Below, piece by piece: positions 43,562-52,112 of a stretch of 64,000 nt of DNA (position 1 is the first letter of the stretch; every line of letters starts with the position of its first letter). Below the pieces are notes generated by a model. It ran no database searches, had not been told where the DNA came from, and saw only the letters and a program-made list of their open reading frames with translations. Source of the stretch: CAYVUB01 sp964454675 (GTDB lineage: Bacteria; Bacteroidota; Bacteroidia; Flavobacteriales; Flavobacteriaceae); contig CAYVUB010000009.1 in the NCBI GenBank assembly GCA_964454675.1, positions 18,923 through 82,922 on the forward strand. Reading direction: 5' to 3'. The position numbers and the translations under genes are program-made.

Positions 43562-43630
43562 ATGAAAAACTTTAAACGCCTTTTTATCTTAGTATCCTTA
43601 GTGATGCTGGTAAGCGAAATATTATTTTAG
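43562..43630 (+). CDS. Possible 22-residue hydrophobic microprotein
   Basis: ATG followed by 21 codons encodes MKNFKRLFILVSLVMLVSEI plus LF. Two Lys and an Arg before a continuous hydrophobic stretch resemble a membrane-inserted peptide or a truncated signal peptide. It lies inside a terminator-bounded segment. There is no other support for translation. Confidence 0.3.
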   Translation: MKNFKRLFILVSLVMLVSEILF

Positions 43631-43722
43631 ACATTAGCAAATGTTCCCGTAATAAGTACCAATACAGAATAATTGAATCATCTTTTATAAGTAATGATTA
43701 ATAGCACATTTATTTTGGTGGT

Positions 43723-43756
43723 AATGCCCAAACGCAGGTTTGGGCATTTTTTTTTA
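43723..43756 (+). terminator. Strong intrinsic terminator of an unassigned transcript
   Basis: A ten-base-pair stem, AATGCCCAAA with TTTGGGCATT around CGCAGG, is followed by nine T. Confidence 0.85.
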
Positions 43757-43813
43757 TCATAACATTCACAATAACTAACCTATGCTTTTGTTATATTTAC
43801 ATAAACAAACCGC

Positions 43814-45592
43814 ATGAAGTATTTTTTGACTGTCATCATAGTATTAATACATCTTTTTGCATTTTCACAAACCGAAGATGAACAGATTGCCATGGACTAT
43901 TTTAAACGCGGTGAATTTGAAAAAGCGCTTATTTCCTACAAAAAACTATACGATACCAATCCTAATCACTACGGAAATTTTATTCAGTTGATAAAAACAC
44001 AGCAGCAGTTAAAACAGTATGACCAAGCCGAACAGCTTATTCTTTCAAAACAAAAAAGCTCAAATAACGCTTCTTTATTAATTGTTTTGGGATATAATTA
44101 TCAGCTTAAAGAACAAACAGAGCTTGCACATCAATACTACAATCTGGCTTTACAAAAACTGGAAGACAATCCGGTATTTGTCTTTAATATAGGACGGCAG
44201 TTTGAAGACTATTCGCTTTTGGAATATGCCATAGCCGCCTACAAAAAAGGGATGGAACTTAATCCGGTTCAGAATTTCAATATCCAGCTGGCACGCATTT
44301 ATGGCGAACAGGGAAATGTTGAACTATTGTTTTCGAGCTATATGGATTACATTGTGCATAAGCCCGACTTTATCGATTCGGCAAAACGGGAATTTGGTGA
44401 GTTTATTTCAGAAAATAAAGACAACGAAAACAATAGTATCCTGAGAAAACTGCTGCTAAAAAAAATCCAGTCGCAACCTGATGAACATTGGTACAATTTG
44501 TTGAGCTGGTTGTTTGTACAGGAAAAAGATTACGAAAAATCATTTATACAGGAAAAAGCCCTTTACCGGCGCAATCCCGAAAGTTTAGACCGCATTGTAG
44601 AGCTGGCACTTACCGCTTATGATGAAAACGAGTCAAGAATTGCCACAGAAATTTTCAATTATGTTTTAAGCAATACCCAAAATATCTCTACACAATTACT
44701 GGCACACCAATATCTGCTGGAAATAGAAACCGAAACCTCAAAAAAACTGCCGGAAACAGAAAAAAAATACCGTACGCTTTTTGACACTTATGGATTGTAT
44801 GAACAAACATTTTCGTTACAGATTGCCTATGCCGATTTTTTGGCCTTTCATTACAACCAACCACAAAAAGCCACTCAATTTTTAAAGGAAACCCTCAAAC
44901 TCAACATCTCGCCTTTTCAGGAAGCTACGGCAAAACTCAAGCTTGGAGATATCCTGGTAATGCAGGAATATTTTAATGAAGCGCTCATTTACTACACACA
45001 AATTCAAGCCAATTTTAAAAACAGCACCATCTCGCAGGAAGCCCGTTTTAAAGTTGCAAAAACAAGCTACTACAAAGGCGATTTTGAATGGGCAGAATCC
45101 CAGCTTAAAGTTTTAAAAGCCGCCACATCACAACTTATTGCCAATGACGCTCTGGACTTAAAACTCTTGATTTCCGACAATAAATATGACGATTCGCTGC
45201 AAGTAGCATTAAAACTTTATGCCAAAGCCGATTTGATGGCGTACCAGAACAAAACCGATGATGCCATTGTGCTGCTTGATAAAATTTTAAAAGAACATCA
45301 AGGCGAAAGCATTATTGATGAAACTTTATTTAAACAAGCCAAGCTTTTTGAAAAGAAAAAGCAATACGACAAAGCCATCACAAATTACGAATTAATTATA
45401 GCCAATTACAGTGACGATATTTTTGCCGATGATGCCTATTACCACCTGGCAGAATTGTACAACAACGTATTGGACGAACCCGAAAAAGCAAAAGCACTCT
45501 ACGAAAAAATAATCTTTAACCATCAGGACAGCATTTTCTTTGTAGAAGCCCGAAAACAATTCAGGATGCTCCGAGGGGATACTATTAATTAG
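43814..45592 (+). CDS. Tetratricopeptide repeat exported protein
   Basis: A 592-residue helical-repeat protein with a signal peptide (about 1-19, FLTVIIVLIHLFAFSQ). TPR units extend through most of the chain (YFKRGEFEKALISYKKLYD, KLGDILVMQEYFNEALIYY, EKKKQYDKAITNYELIIANY, YHLAELYNNVLDEPEKAKAL). No enzymatic domain is seen, so a periplasmic scaffold or assembly role is likely, though the partner is unknown. A TATATTTA near 43793 could be its -7 element. Confidence 0.88.
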   Translation: MKYFLTVIIVLIHLFAFSQTEDEQIAMDYFKRGEFEKALISYKKLYDTNPNHYGNFIQLIKTQQQLKQYDQAEQLILSKQKSSNNASLLIVLGYNYQLKEQTELAHQYYNLALQKLEDNPVFVFNIGRQFEDYSLLEYAIAAYKKGMELNPVQNFNIQLARIYGEQGNVELLFSSYMDYIVHKPDFIDSAKREFGEFISENKDNENNSILRKLLLKKIQSQPDEHWYNLLSWLFVQEKDYEKSFIQEKALYRRNPESLDRIVELALTAYDENESRIATEIFNYVLSNTQNISTQLLAHQYLLEIETETSKKLPETEKKYRTLFDTYGLYEQTFSLQIAYADFLAFHYNQPQKATQFLKETLKLNISPFQEATAKLKLGDILVMQEYFNEALIYYTQIQANFKNSTISQEARFKVAKTSYYKGDFEWAESQLKVLKAATSQLIANDALDLKLLISDNKYDDSLQVALKLYAKADLMAYQNKTDDAIVLLDKILKEHQGESIIDETLFKQAKLFEKKKQYDKAITNYELIIANYSDDIFADDAYYHLAELYNNVLDEPEKAKALYEKIIFNHQDSIFFVEARKQFRMLRGDTIN

Positions 45593-45722
45593 TTTTCAGC
45601 GCAGTTTTCAGTAAACAACTTAGCAACTTTAAAATAATATTTGTCGTAGAGCCGTGAGTTGTGGAGCTGTACAAGTTTATAACAAATTACCCGCTTAACA
45701 ACAAACACCTTAACAACAAACA

Positions 45723-46046
45723 ATGATAATCTACAACGTTACTTCCAATATTGACGAAAGCATCCACGAGAGATGGCTCGTCTGGATCAAAGAACATATA
45801 CCGCAAGTGCTGGCAACAGGCTGTTTTACTGAAGCGAAACTCACAAAAGTTTTAGTAGAAGAAGATATGGGCGGCGTAACATATTCTGTTCAATACAGAG
45901 CAAAATCACGTGAATATTTAGATGCTTATTATAAACACCACGCCGATGCTTTACGCCAGGATGCTTTAAAATTATTTGCCGATAAAGTCTTGGCGTTTAG
46001 AACCGAATTGGAAATTGTGGATGAGTTTAGTGTAAAGTTTGATTAA
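45723..46046 (+). CDS. DUF4286 family protein
   Basis: A 107-residue cytoplasmic protein with the DUF4286 pattern MIIYNVTSNIDESIHERWLVWIKEH, then GGVTYSVQYRAKSREYLDAYYKHHADALR and FADKVLAFRTELEIVDEF. The function is unknown; the fold is probably ferredoxin-like (inference). The gene is intact, but its last 77 codons plus about 190 bases of downstream spacer are duplicated immediately downstream. It normally precedes ksgA in flavobacteria. Confidence 0.87.
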   Translation: MIIYNVTSNIDESIHERWLVWIKEHIPQVLATGCFTEAKLTKVLVEEDMGGVTYSVQYRAKSREYLDAYYKHHADALRQDALKLFADKVLAFRTELEIVDEFSVKFD

Positions 46047-46239
46047 TAACTTGCGTTTTATTATTTTGAAAATCAATATATTAAAAAACAACTCTCAGCT
46101 CATTATCTTTAATCATTAAGAAATTAAGGCAATTAAGGTTTTCATTAAGTATTTCTTAATGCTACTTAATACCTTAATGGTTTTAAACAAATTTTGCATC
46201 TTTGCGAGCAAATCTTACTATCTTCGTATTTAACGCTTC
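45814..46239. repeat. Tandem duplication, unit 1 (426 bp)
   Basis: Matches 46240-46665 at a constant offset of 426 with four differences that I counted (45857, 46192, 46198 and 46199 against their counterparts). The first lies in the coding part and is silent; the other three are near the ksgA leader. Homology begins at CCAAC/CAACAGG and the junction shows CCAAC microhomology. Confidence 0.93.
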
Positions 46240-46472
46240 CAACAGGCTGTTTTACTGAAGCGAAACTCACAAAAGTTTTAGTTGAAGAAGATATGGGCGG
46301 CGTAACATATTCTGTTCAATACAGAGCAAAATCACGTGAATATTTAGATGCTTATTATAAACACCACGCCGATGCTTTACGCCAGGATGCTTTAAAATTA
46401 TTTGCCGATAAAGTCTTGGCGTTTAGAACCGAATTGGAAATTGTGGATGAGTTTAGTGTAAAGTTTGATTAA
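46240..46472 (+). pseudogene. Truncated DUF4286 duplicate
   Basis: Encodes the last 77 residues of the DUF4286 protein (from TGCFTEAKL on) without the first 30 residues. The open frame extends to a TTG at 46194 through spacer sequence (LCEQILLSSYLTLP), giving a possible 92-residue fusion, but no real start or ribosome-binding site is evident. It results from the 426-bp tandem duplication and is probably not functional. Confidence 0.85.
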
Positions 46473-46669
46473 TAACTTGCGTTTTATTATTTTGAAAATC
46501 AATATATTAAAAAACAACTCTCAGCTCATTATCTTTAATCATTAAGAAATTAAGGCAATTAAGGTTTTCATTAAGTATTTCTTAATGCTACTTAATACCT
46601 TAATGGTTTTAAACAAACTTTGCGACTTTGCGAGCAAATCTTACTATCTTCGTATTTAACGCTTCCAAC
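46240..46669. repeat. Tandem duplication, unit 2
   Basis: Second copy of the 426-bp unit, ending in the shared CCAAC at 46665-46669 just ahead of ksgA. It carries the 3' part of the DUF4286 gene and the spacer that forms the ksgA promoter region. Confidence 0.93.
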
Positions 46670-46694
46670 GTTGCCAACAAATATCCACAATTAC

Positions 46695-47489
46695 GTGTCA
46701 AATTCAAGTAAAAACCATCAAGTAAAAGCCAAAAAACATTTAGGACAACATTTCCTCAATGACGAAACCATTGCAGAAAAAATTGCCAATACCTTATCCT
46801 TTGAAGGTTACAACAACGTGCTTGAAATTGGCCCGGGCATGGGTGTTTTGACCAAATATCTGCTGCAAAAAAAAACCACAACCTATGTCATCGAGATTGA
46901 CACAGAATCGGTTGATTATTTAAAAAATCACTATCTCAATCTGGCAGACAGAATCATTGAAAAAGATTTTTTAAAGTTTGATATAACTCAGATTTTTAAA
47001 GACGAGCCTTTTGCCATAACAGGAAACTTCCCGTACAATATTTCATCCCAAATTCTATTTAAAACTCTCGAAATGCGCGACCGTATTCCCGAATTTTCGG
47101 GAATGTTTCAAAAAGAAGTTGCCGAACGCATTTGTTCAAAAGAAGGCAGTAAGGTTTACGGTATTTTATCGGTATTAACACAGGCATTTTATGATGCCGA
47201 ATACCTGTTTACCGTACCGCCATCGGTATTTAATCCGCCGCCAAAAGTAGATTCCGGAGTGCTTCGGCTAACCCGAAAAGCCAATTATAAGCTGCCATGC
47301 GATGAAGTAGTATTCTTTAAAGTGGTAAAAACCGCATTTCAACAGCGAAGAAAAACACTTCGCAACAGTTTAAAAACATTCAATTTGTCCGATAATTTAA
47401 AAGCAAATACTATCTTTGACCGGCGTCCGGAGCAATTGAGCGTTTCTGCGTTTATTGAACTGGCATCAGCTTTAGAAAACGAGTCGTAA
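46695..47489 (+). CDS. ksgA: 16S rRNA (adenine1518-N6/adenine1519-N6)-dimethyltransferase
   Basis: Dimethylates two adjacent adenines in the 3' hairpin of 16S rRNA. From the GTG at 46695 it has 264 residues (SNSSKNHQVKAKKHLGQHFL), the usual length. The open frame to 46620 runs through duplicated spacer and is unlikely. Motifs are KKHLGQHFLND, the AdoMet loop EIGPGMGVLT, and NFPYNISSQI (the catalytic NxPY motif), with FNPPPKVDSGVLRL near the C-terminus. It is 20 bp upstream of mgtE. Confidence 0.95.
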   Translation: MSNSSKNHQVKAKKHLGQHFLNDETIAEKIANTLSFEGYNNVLEIGPGMGVLTKYLLQKKTTTYVIEIDTESVDYLKNHYLNLADRIIEKDFLKFDITQIFKDEPFAITGNFPYNISSQILFKTLEMRDRIPEFSGMFQKEVAERICSKEGSKVYGILSVLTQAFYDAEYLFTVPPSVFNPPPKVDSGVLRLTRKANYKLPCDEVVFFKVVKTAFQQRRKTLRNSLKTFNLSDNLKANTIFDRRPEQLSVSAFIELASALENES

Positions 47490-47508
47490 CTGTATAAAAT
47501 TAGTCATT

Positions 47509-48986
47509 TTGTCTGAAGAAAAAGAAAACATACAATTTGAACTCACCAACAAACTCATTGGGCAGGTAGAGCAACTTATCGAAACCAAAAACGATAAGCA
47601 GTTGCGCTTGTTGCTTGATGATTTCCACTATGCCGATATTGCCGAAATTTTAGATGAGCTAAACTTAGACAACTCCATATACATCATCAAACTTCTCGAT
47701 TCTGAAACCACATCGGAGATTTTGATGGAATTGGATGAAGACAACCGCGAAAAAATCCTCAAGAATCTTTCCGCCAAAGAAATTGCGGAAGAAATTGAAG
47801 AATTAGACACCGATGACGCTGCCGATATTATTGCTGAACTACCTGAATCACGCCAACAGGAAGTTATTTCTCAAATTGAAGACGAAGCCCATAAAGCAGA
47901 AATCAGGGAGCTTTTAGCTTATGATGAAAATTCTGCTGGTGGATTGATGGCAAAGGAATTGGTCAAAGTTTATGAAACCTGGACGGTTGCAGGCTGCATC
48001 CGGAGAATTCGTGCACAAGCTGCCAATGTTTCACGTGTGCATTCCATTTATGTGGTTGATAAAAAAGAAAAGCTCATAGGACGCTTGTCTTTAAGAGATT
48101 TGATTACCGCCAAAAGCGAGCAGAAAATTGCGGACATCTATATTAAAAATGTTGATTATGTATTTGTAGATGAAGATGTTGAAGATGTTGCAAGAGTAAT
48201 GGCAAAGTATGATTTGGAAGCTATTCCCGTGGTTGACAGAGAGCAAATACTTTTGGGAAGAATTACCATTGATGACGTGGTTGACGTTATTAAGGAAGAA
48301 GCCGAAAAAGACTACCAACTTGCTGCGGGTATTACCAGTGACGTTGAGGCCGATGACAGCATCTGGGAACTTACCAAGGCACGTTTACCGTGGTTGCTTA
48401 TCGGGGCATTTGGAGGCTTGGGAGCAGCTAGTATCTTAGATGGTTTTAGTACCGCTTTAGAAAAATTTCCAGCATTGATGCTTTTCATCCCGCTTATTCA
48501 AGCAACCGCAGGAAATGTCGGTGTTCAATCATCTGCTATTATTGTACAAGGTTTAGCAAACGATTCCATTGACGGAAATATATTTAATAGATTATTTAAA
48601 GAATTTTTATTGGGATTGGTCAACGGGCTTGCGATAGCATTCATAATTTTACTAATAAGTCATTTTGCGTTTAATACTACATATTACGAATCGATGACCA
48701 TCTGCGTGGCACTTATTGCAGTCATCATTATGGCGGCACTTATTGGCACATTTATCCCTATTTTTTTAGACAAAAGAGGCATTGATGCTGCCGTTGCAAC
48801 AGGGCCATTTANNNNNNNNNNNNNNNNNNNNNNNNNNNNNNNNNNNNNNNNNNNNNNNNNNNNNNNNNNNNNNNNNNNNNNNNNNNNNNNNNNNNNNNNN
48901 NNNNNNNNNNNTTTATCACCACAAGCAATGATGTTTTCGGAATTTTAATGTACTTTTTAATTGCAAAAATGATTTTGGGTTTTTAA
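47509..48986 (+). CDS. mgtE: Magnesium transporter MgtE (interrupted by assembly gap)
   Basis: Mg2+ channel with an N-terminal cytosolic helical domain (about 10-130), paired CBS domains (about 135-262, HSIYVVDKKEKLIGRLSLRD and AIPVVDREQILLGRI) and five C-terminal membrane helices. The start is TTG (47509). A 100-N gap begins at 48812 within the last helical region. The base before the gap completes ATGPF plus A, and after the gap TTTATCACC continues as FITTSNDVFGILMYFLIAKM then ILGF-stop at 48986. This equals the family's normal C-terminus with no residues missing, so the true gap is about zero, with a TTTA overlap. Confidence 0.92.
48812..48911. other. Assembly gap of 100 N
   Basis: Exactly 100 unknown bases, a conventional scaffold filler. 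The flanks share TTTA and the protein reads continuously if the gap is collapsed. Confidence 0.98.
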
Positions 48987-49002
48987 AACTTTATTTGGGC
49001 GT

Positions 49003-49020
49003 CTGCCTGCCGGCAGGCAG
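49003..49020. repeat. Perfect 18-bp palindrome CTGCCTGCC/GGCAGGCAG
   Basis: A copy of a short GC-rich palindromic repeat in otherwise AT-rich DNA, 17 bases after the mgtE stop. A variant is embedded in ribF at 37872-37893. The remaining bases to 49193 (GGGCTATCC...GGATTTCC) look like a further dispersed repeat, but only one copy is present here. Confidence 0.75.
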
Positions 49021-49193
49021 GTTATCACTTCCGTTAAAACTACAGTGAGTCGGGCTATCCATTTCAATCTTTTTGTTCGTCCCTCACAAAAAGGATTTCC
49101 ATTGCAACTTAGCAAAGCGATATCACGAATTCCTTTGAAATAAATAAAAACGGATGAGTAATCTCTAACGCAAATTATTCTTAATTTTATAGA

Positions 49194-49559
49194 ATGAAAA
49201 CTATCAACATAAAAGAGAAATTCTCTAAATTCAACAAAAACTGGCATCCACACCAAATAGCTATCGTTGACAATATGCAAGTCATTTTAGCTAAAATTAA
49301 AGGCGAATTTGTTTGGCATTCTCACGATAATGAGGACGAATTATTTCAAGTTGTCAAAGGCACATTGTATATGCAATTTAGAGACCGAACAGAAGTTGTG
49401 AGTGAAGGTGAAATTATTATTGTGCCAAAAGGTGTCGAGCACAATCCAATGACCAAAAATGACGAAGAAGTTCACGTGCTTCTTTTCGAAAAACTAACAA
49501 CAGCTCACACAGGAAATGTACCACACGAGAAAACCCAAACACATTATCCAAAAATTTAA
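49194..49559 (+). CDS. Cupin domain protein
   Basis: A 121-residue single-domain cupin. Metal-binding motif 1 is WHSHDNEDELFQVVKG (about 41-56), and motif 2 includes IIVPKGVEHNPM (about 75-86). His, His, Glu and His ligands are all present, so a metal is likely bound. The reaction is unknown. It begins a run of short co-directional genes after mgtE, two bases ahead of the dehydrogenase start. Confidence 0.88.
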   Translation: MKTINIKEKFSKFNKNWHPHQIAIVDNMQVILAKIKGEFVWHSHDNEDELFQVVKGTLYMQFRDRTEVVSEGEIIIVPKGVEHNPMTKNDEEVHVLLFEKLTTAHTGNVPHEKTQTHYPKI

Positions 49560-49561
49560 GT

Positions 49562-50518
49562 ATGAAAATCCTTCATCTCGATACCAACCATCCATTGCTC
49601 ATTGACCAACTCAATGATTTAGGGTTTACAAATGATGAAGATTATACCTCATCAAAAGAAACTGTCGAAGCAAAAATGTCTCGTTATGACGGTATCATCT
49701 TAAGAAGCCGATTTACCATTGACCAACAGTTTCTGGATGCGGCAACCAACCTGAAATTTATAGGCCGTGTTGGTGCAGGATTGGAAAATATCGATGCCGC
49801 CTATGCCGAAAAAAAAGGCATAACGCTCATTGCCGCGCCCGAAGGCAACCGCAATGCCGTGGGTGAGCACGCTTTAGGAATGTTGTTAGCCTTATTCAAC
49901 AAACTCCACACAGCAGATACCCAAGTGCGCCAAGGCAAATGGCTGCGTGAAACCAACCGAGGATTGGAACTCGACGGAAAAACCATCGGTATCATCGGTT
50001 ATGGAAATATGGGCAAAGCCTTTGCTAAAAAATTACGCGGATTTGATGTGGATGTGCTTTGCTATGATATTATTTCAAATGTTGCTGATGACAATGCCAA
50101 GCAAGTAACCTTACAAGAATTGCAAGAGAAAGCAGACGTATTAAGCTTACACACACCACAAACTCAAGAAACACAAGGAATGATTAATGCATCATTCATT
50201 CATCAATTTAAAAAATCCTTTTGGTTCATAAATACAGCAAGAGGCAAAAGTGTCATCACGAGTGATTTGGTCGAAGCCTTAAAAAGCGGAAAAATTCTCG
50301 GTGCAGGATTAGATGTTTTGGAATACGAAAAAAGCTCGTTTGAAAACCTATTTAAAAATGATGTCATATCGAGCGCAGTCGAGATACCAGAAGCTTTTCA
50401 CTATTTAATCAATGCAAATAATGTCTTGTTAACGCCACATATTGCTGGTTGGACGATTGAGAGCAAAGAAAAATTAGCGCAAACCATTGTAGATAAGATT
50501 AAAGCAAAATTTTGCTAA
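49562..50518 (+). CDS. D-isomer-specific 2-hydroxyacid dehydrogenase
   Basis: A 318-residue NAD-dependent dehydrogenase in the 3-phosphoglycerate dehydrogenase group. The Rossmann motif is GIIGYGNMGKAFAKKL, the substrate-site Arg is in NTARGKSVI, and the catalytic His is in LTPHIAGWT. It lacks the C-terminal ACT domain of long SerA proteins. No serC or serB is adjacent, so a serine-pathway role is possible but unproven. It starts two bases after the cupin gene. Confidence 0.88.
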   Translation: MKILHLDTNHPLLIDQLNDLGFTNDEDYTSSKETVEAKMSRYDGIILRSRFTIDQQFLDAATNLKFIGRVGAGLENIDAAYAEKKGITLIAAPEGNRNAVGEHALGMLLALFNKLHTADTQVRQGKWLRETNRGLELDGKTIGIIGYGNMGKAFAKKLRGFDVDVLCYDIISNVADDNAKQVTLQELQEKADVLSLHTPQTQETQGMINASFIHQFKKSFWFINTARGKSVITSDLVEALKSGKILGAGLDVLEYEKSSFENLFKNDVISSAVEIPEAFHYLINANNVLLTPHIAGWTIESKEKLAQTIVDKIKAKFC

Positions 50519-50543
50519 CTTTATCCAACTTAAATCACTAAAA

Positions 50544-51002
50544 ATGCAATACCAAGCAACTTCCGTAGATGATTATATATCACAAGTTCCTGAAGACAGA
50601 AAAGAAGCGTTGACAAAACTTCGCAATGTTATCAACAGCAACATTCCTAAAGGTTTTGAAGAAGGCATAGGTTATGGTATGGTAGGATATTCTGTACCAC
50701 ATTCGTTGTACCCAAGCGGCTATCATTGCACACCGGAACTGCCTTTGCCGTTTATGGGATATGCGTCGCAGAAAAATTCCATCAACTTATATCACATGGG
50801 AATTTACAGTATCAAAGAACTACACGATTGGTTTGTGGCAGAGTATCCAAAATATTCCAAACGCAAATTAGATATGGGAAAAAGCTGTATCCGATTCAAA
50901 AAACCTGAAGATATTCCGTATCAACTTATTGGCGAATTAGCTTCAAAAATTACGGTGGATGAATGGATTGCTATATATGAAGATTGTTTGAAGAAAAAGT
51001 AG
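50544..51002 (+). CDS. DUF1801 (YdhG-like) domain protein
   Basis: A 152-residue cytoplasmic protein. The segments VDDYISQVPEDRKEALTKLRNVI and GYGMVGYSVP, and the later MGIYSIKELHDWF and MGKSCIRFKKPEDIPYQLI, are characteristic of the DUF1801/YdhG fold, whose function is unknown. It is in a plus-strand series between the dehydrogenase and a VOC-family gene. Confidence 0.82.
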   Translation: MQYQATSVDDYISQVPEDRKEALTKLRNVINSNIPKGFEEGIGYGMVGYSVPHSLYPSGYHCTPELPLPFMGYASQKNSINLYHMGIYSIKELHDWFVAEYPKYSKRKLDMGKSCIRFKKPEDIPYQLIGELASKITVDEWIAIYEDCLKKK

Positions 51003-51020
51003 AAATTTTTTAACACAAGA

Positions 51021-51043
51021 TTCCCGCCTACGCGGGAATGAAA
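51021..51043. repeat. dRS3-like palindromic repeat
   Basis: GATTCCCGCCTACGCGGGAA is a perfect-armed ATTCCCGC/GCGGGAAT hairpin, 12 bases before the VOC gene start. A diverged copy occurs at 12918-12942. Confidence 0.75.
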
Positions 51044-51054
51044 AAGATTGTTTT

Positions 51055-51438
51055 ATGAAAAGAGTAACAGGAATAGGTGGTTTGTTTTTTAAAACCAAAG
51101 ACCCAAACGCCACAAAAGAATGGTACAAAACCCATTTAGGATTCAACACCGATGATTACGGCTGTACCTTTTGGTGGAAAGACAAAGACGGCAACGATTG
51201 CTCTACACAATGGAGTCCGTTTGCTGAGGACACCAAATATTACGAACCATCCAAAAAAGATTTTATGCTTAATTACCGTGTTGAAAATCTGGTAGTATTA
51301 TTGGCTGCATTAAAAGACGAAGGCGTGACTGCTGTTGGCGAAATGGAAGAATACGACTACGGGAAATTTGCCTGGATTTTGGACAATGACGGTAACAAAA
51401 TTGAACTTTGGGAACCAATTGACAAAGCCTTTTTGTAA
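51055..51438 (+). CDS. VOC/glyoxalase-like family protein
   Basis: A 127-residue protein of the vicinal oxygen chelate fold. GIGGLFFKTKDPNATKEWYKTHLGF and the final GKFAWILDNDGNKIELWEP are diagnostic of bleomycin-resistance/dioxygenase-type proteins. Metal ligand Glu is present in IELWEP, but the first-strand His position is not evident. The substrate is unknown. Confidence 0.85.
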   Translation: MKRVTGIGGLFFKTKDPNATKEWYKTHLGFNTDDYGCTFWWKDKDGNDCSTQWSPFAEDTKYYEPSKKDFMLNYRVENLVVLLAALKDEGVTAVGEMEEYDYGKFAWILDNDGNKIELWEPIDKAFL

Positions 51439-51493
51439 ACCGATTATTTTTTTTATTACCTTTAAATCTCTAACCATTTAAACCAAATTAATT

Positions 51494-52056
51494 ATGGAAA
51501 ACAAAAACATTGATTTTGGCAAGGTAGTCCTAAAAGTTTTAGAACTTTTAATCGTAAAAGTATTTGTATTACCTATAAAAATTTATTTAAACGCTTTGGT
51601 ACAGTTATCAAATACTGATGCCGATGATTCTGAAGAAAAAAACCTTTCGGGAGATTTCCCTTTGTATGTTTGGTTTGTCAGCCTTTTTAACGTTTTTATT
51701 GTTTTGGCTTACCCCATCGGATTGGCTATGGCTATAGGTGCCGGTGTTAATGAATACACAGGTGGTTTTGGCTCTTTCTTAAGCATTCTTATCATCACCT
51801 ACTTTGTGCCATTATATTTGGGTTTAATCCGAGAGCTTGCATTGATTACGCTTAAAACATTGCTATACCTCAAAATTATTTCAAAAAAATAATCTTACAA
51901 CTTCATTCAGTAATAAAACCCGTTCCTGAAATAGTTCTGGCTTTTATTATTTGGATTCTATGGCTTATTAGTATTATTGAAGGTATCATTTACCTGACCA
52001 AATCAGATGCTGAATTTTATGCCACGTATCAAGTGGGCAAAAAACCTTGGTTTTAA
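51494..52056 (+). pseudogene. Membrane protein with apparent one-base frameshift in an A7 tract
   Basis: The first frame (51494-51892, 132 residues) has helices at about 55-77, 82-105 and 104-127 and ends SKK-stop at the A7 run 51883-51889. Adding one A continues into a frame without stops to 52056. That part encodes a further helix (VLAFIIWILWLISIIEGIIY) and a tail with LTKSDAEFYATYQVGKKPWF, like the C-termini of Bacteroidetes TM2-type small membrane proteins. The restored protein is about 187 residues. The fault may be a sequencing error or a true mutation. No function is known. Confidence 0.72.
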
Positions 52057-52078
52057 TCGCTTGAAAATTATAATTTTT

Positions 52079-52110
52079 TAAAAGCCGGAAAAATTATTTC
52101 CGGTTTTTTG
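52079..52110. terminator. Bidirectional terminator
   Basis: AGCCGGAAA/TTTCCGGTT stem, loop AATTA, flanked by A and T tracts. It ends the GLPGLI operon on the minus strand. Confidence 0.8.
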
Positions 52111-52112
52111 GT

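Larger units (their letters stand above)
43502..43757 (+). ncRNA. Candidate independent small transcript
   Basis: Between the serS terminator and a second strong terminator (43723-43756) lie about 220 bases with no conventional gene, before the next CDS at 43814. A terminator without a gene implies a short transcript. It could be a small RNA or the mRNA of a 22-residue peptide. No clear TAnnTTTG promoter was found. Confidence 0.35.

Noticed and set aside
46085..46190. Repeated TTAAG/CTTAA units resembling a short tandem or CRISPR-like array
   Set aside because: Units are irregular, without spacers of constant length; they form part of the AT-rich spacer copied in the tandem duplication.
46620..46694. 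N-terminal extension of ksgA (LCEQILLSSYLTLP...)
   Set aside because: This part is spacer duplicated with the DUF4286 gene. The usual KsgA N-terminus begins at the GTG at 46695.
48912..48948. LSPQAMMFSEF C-terminus for mgtE in the frame counted through the N run
   Set aside because: The N count is arbitrary. Another frame restores the canonical FITTSNDVFG...LGF ending.
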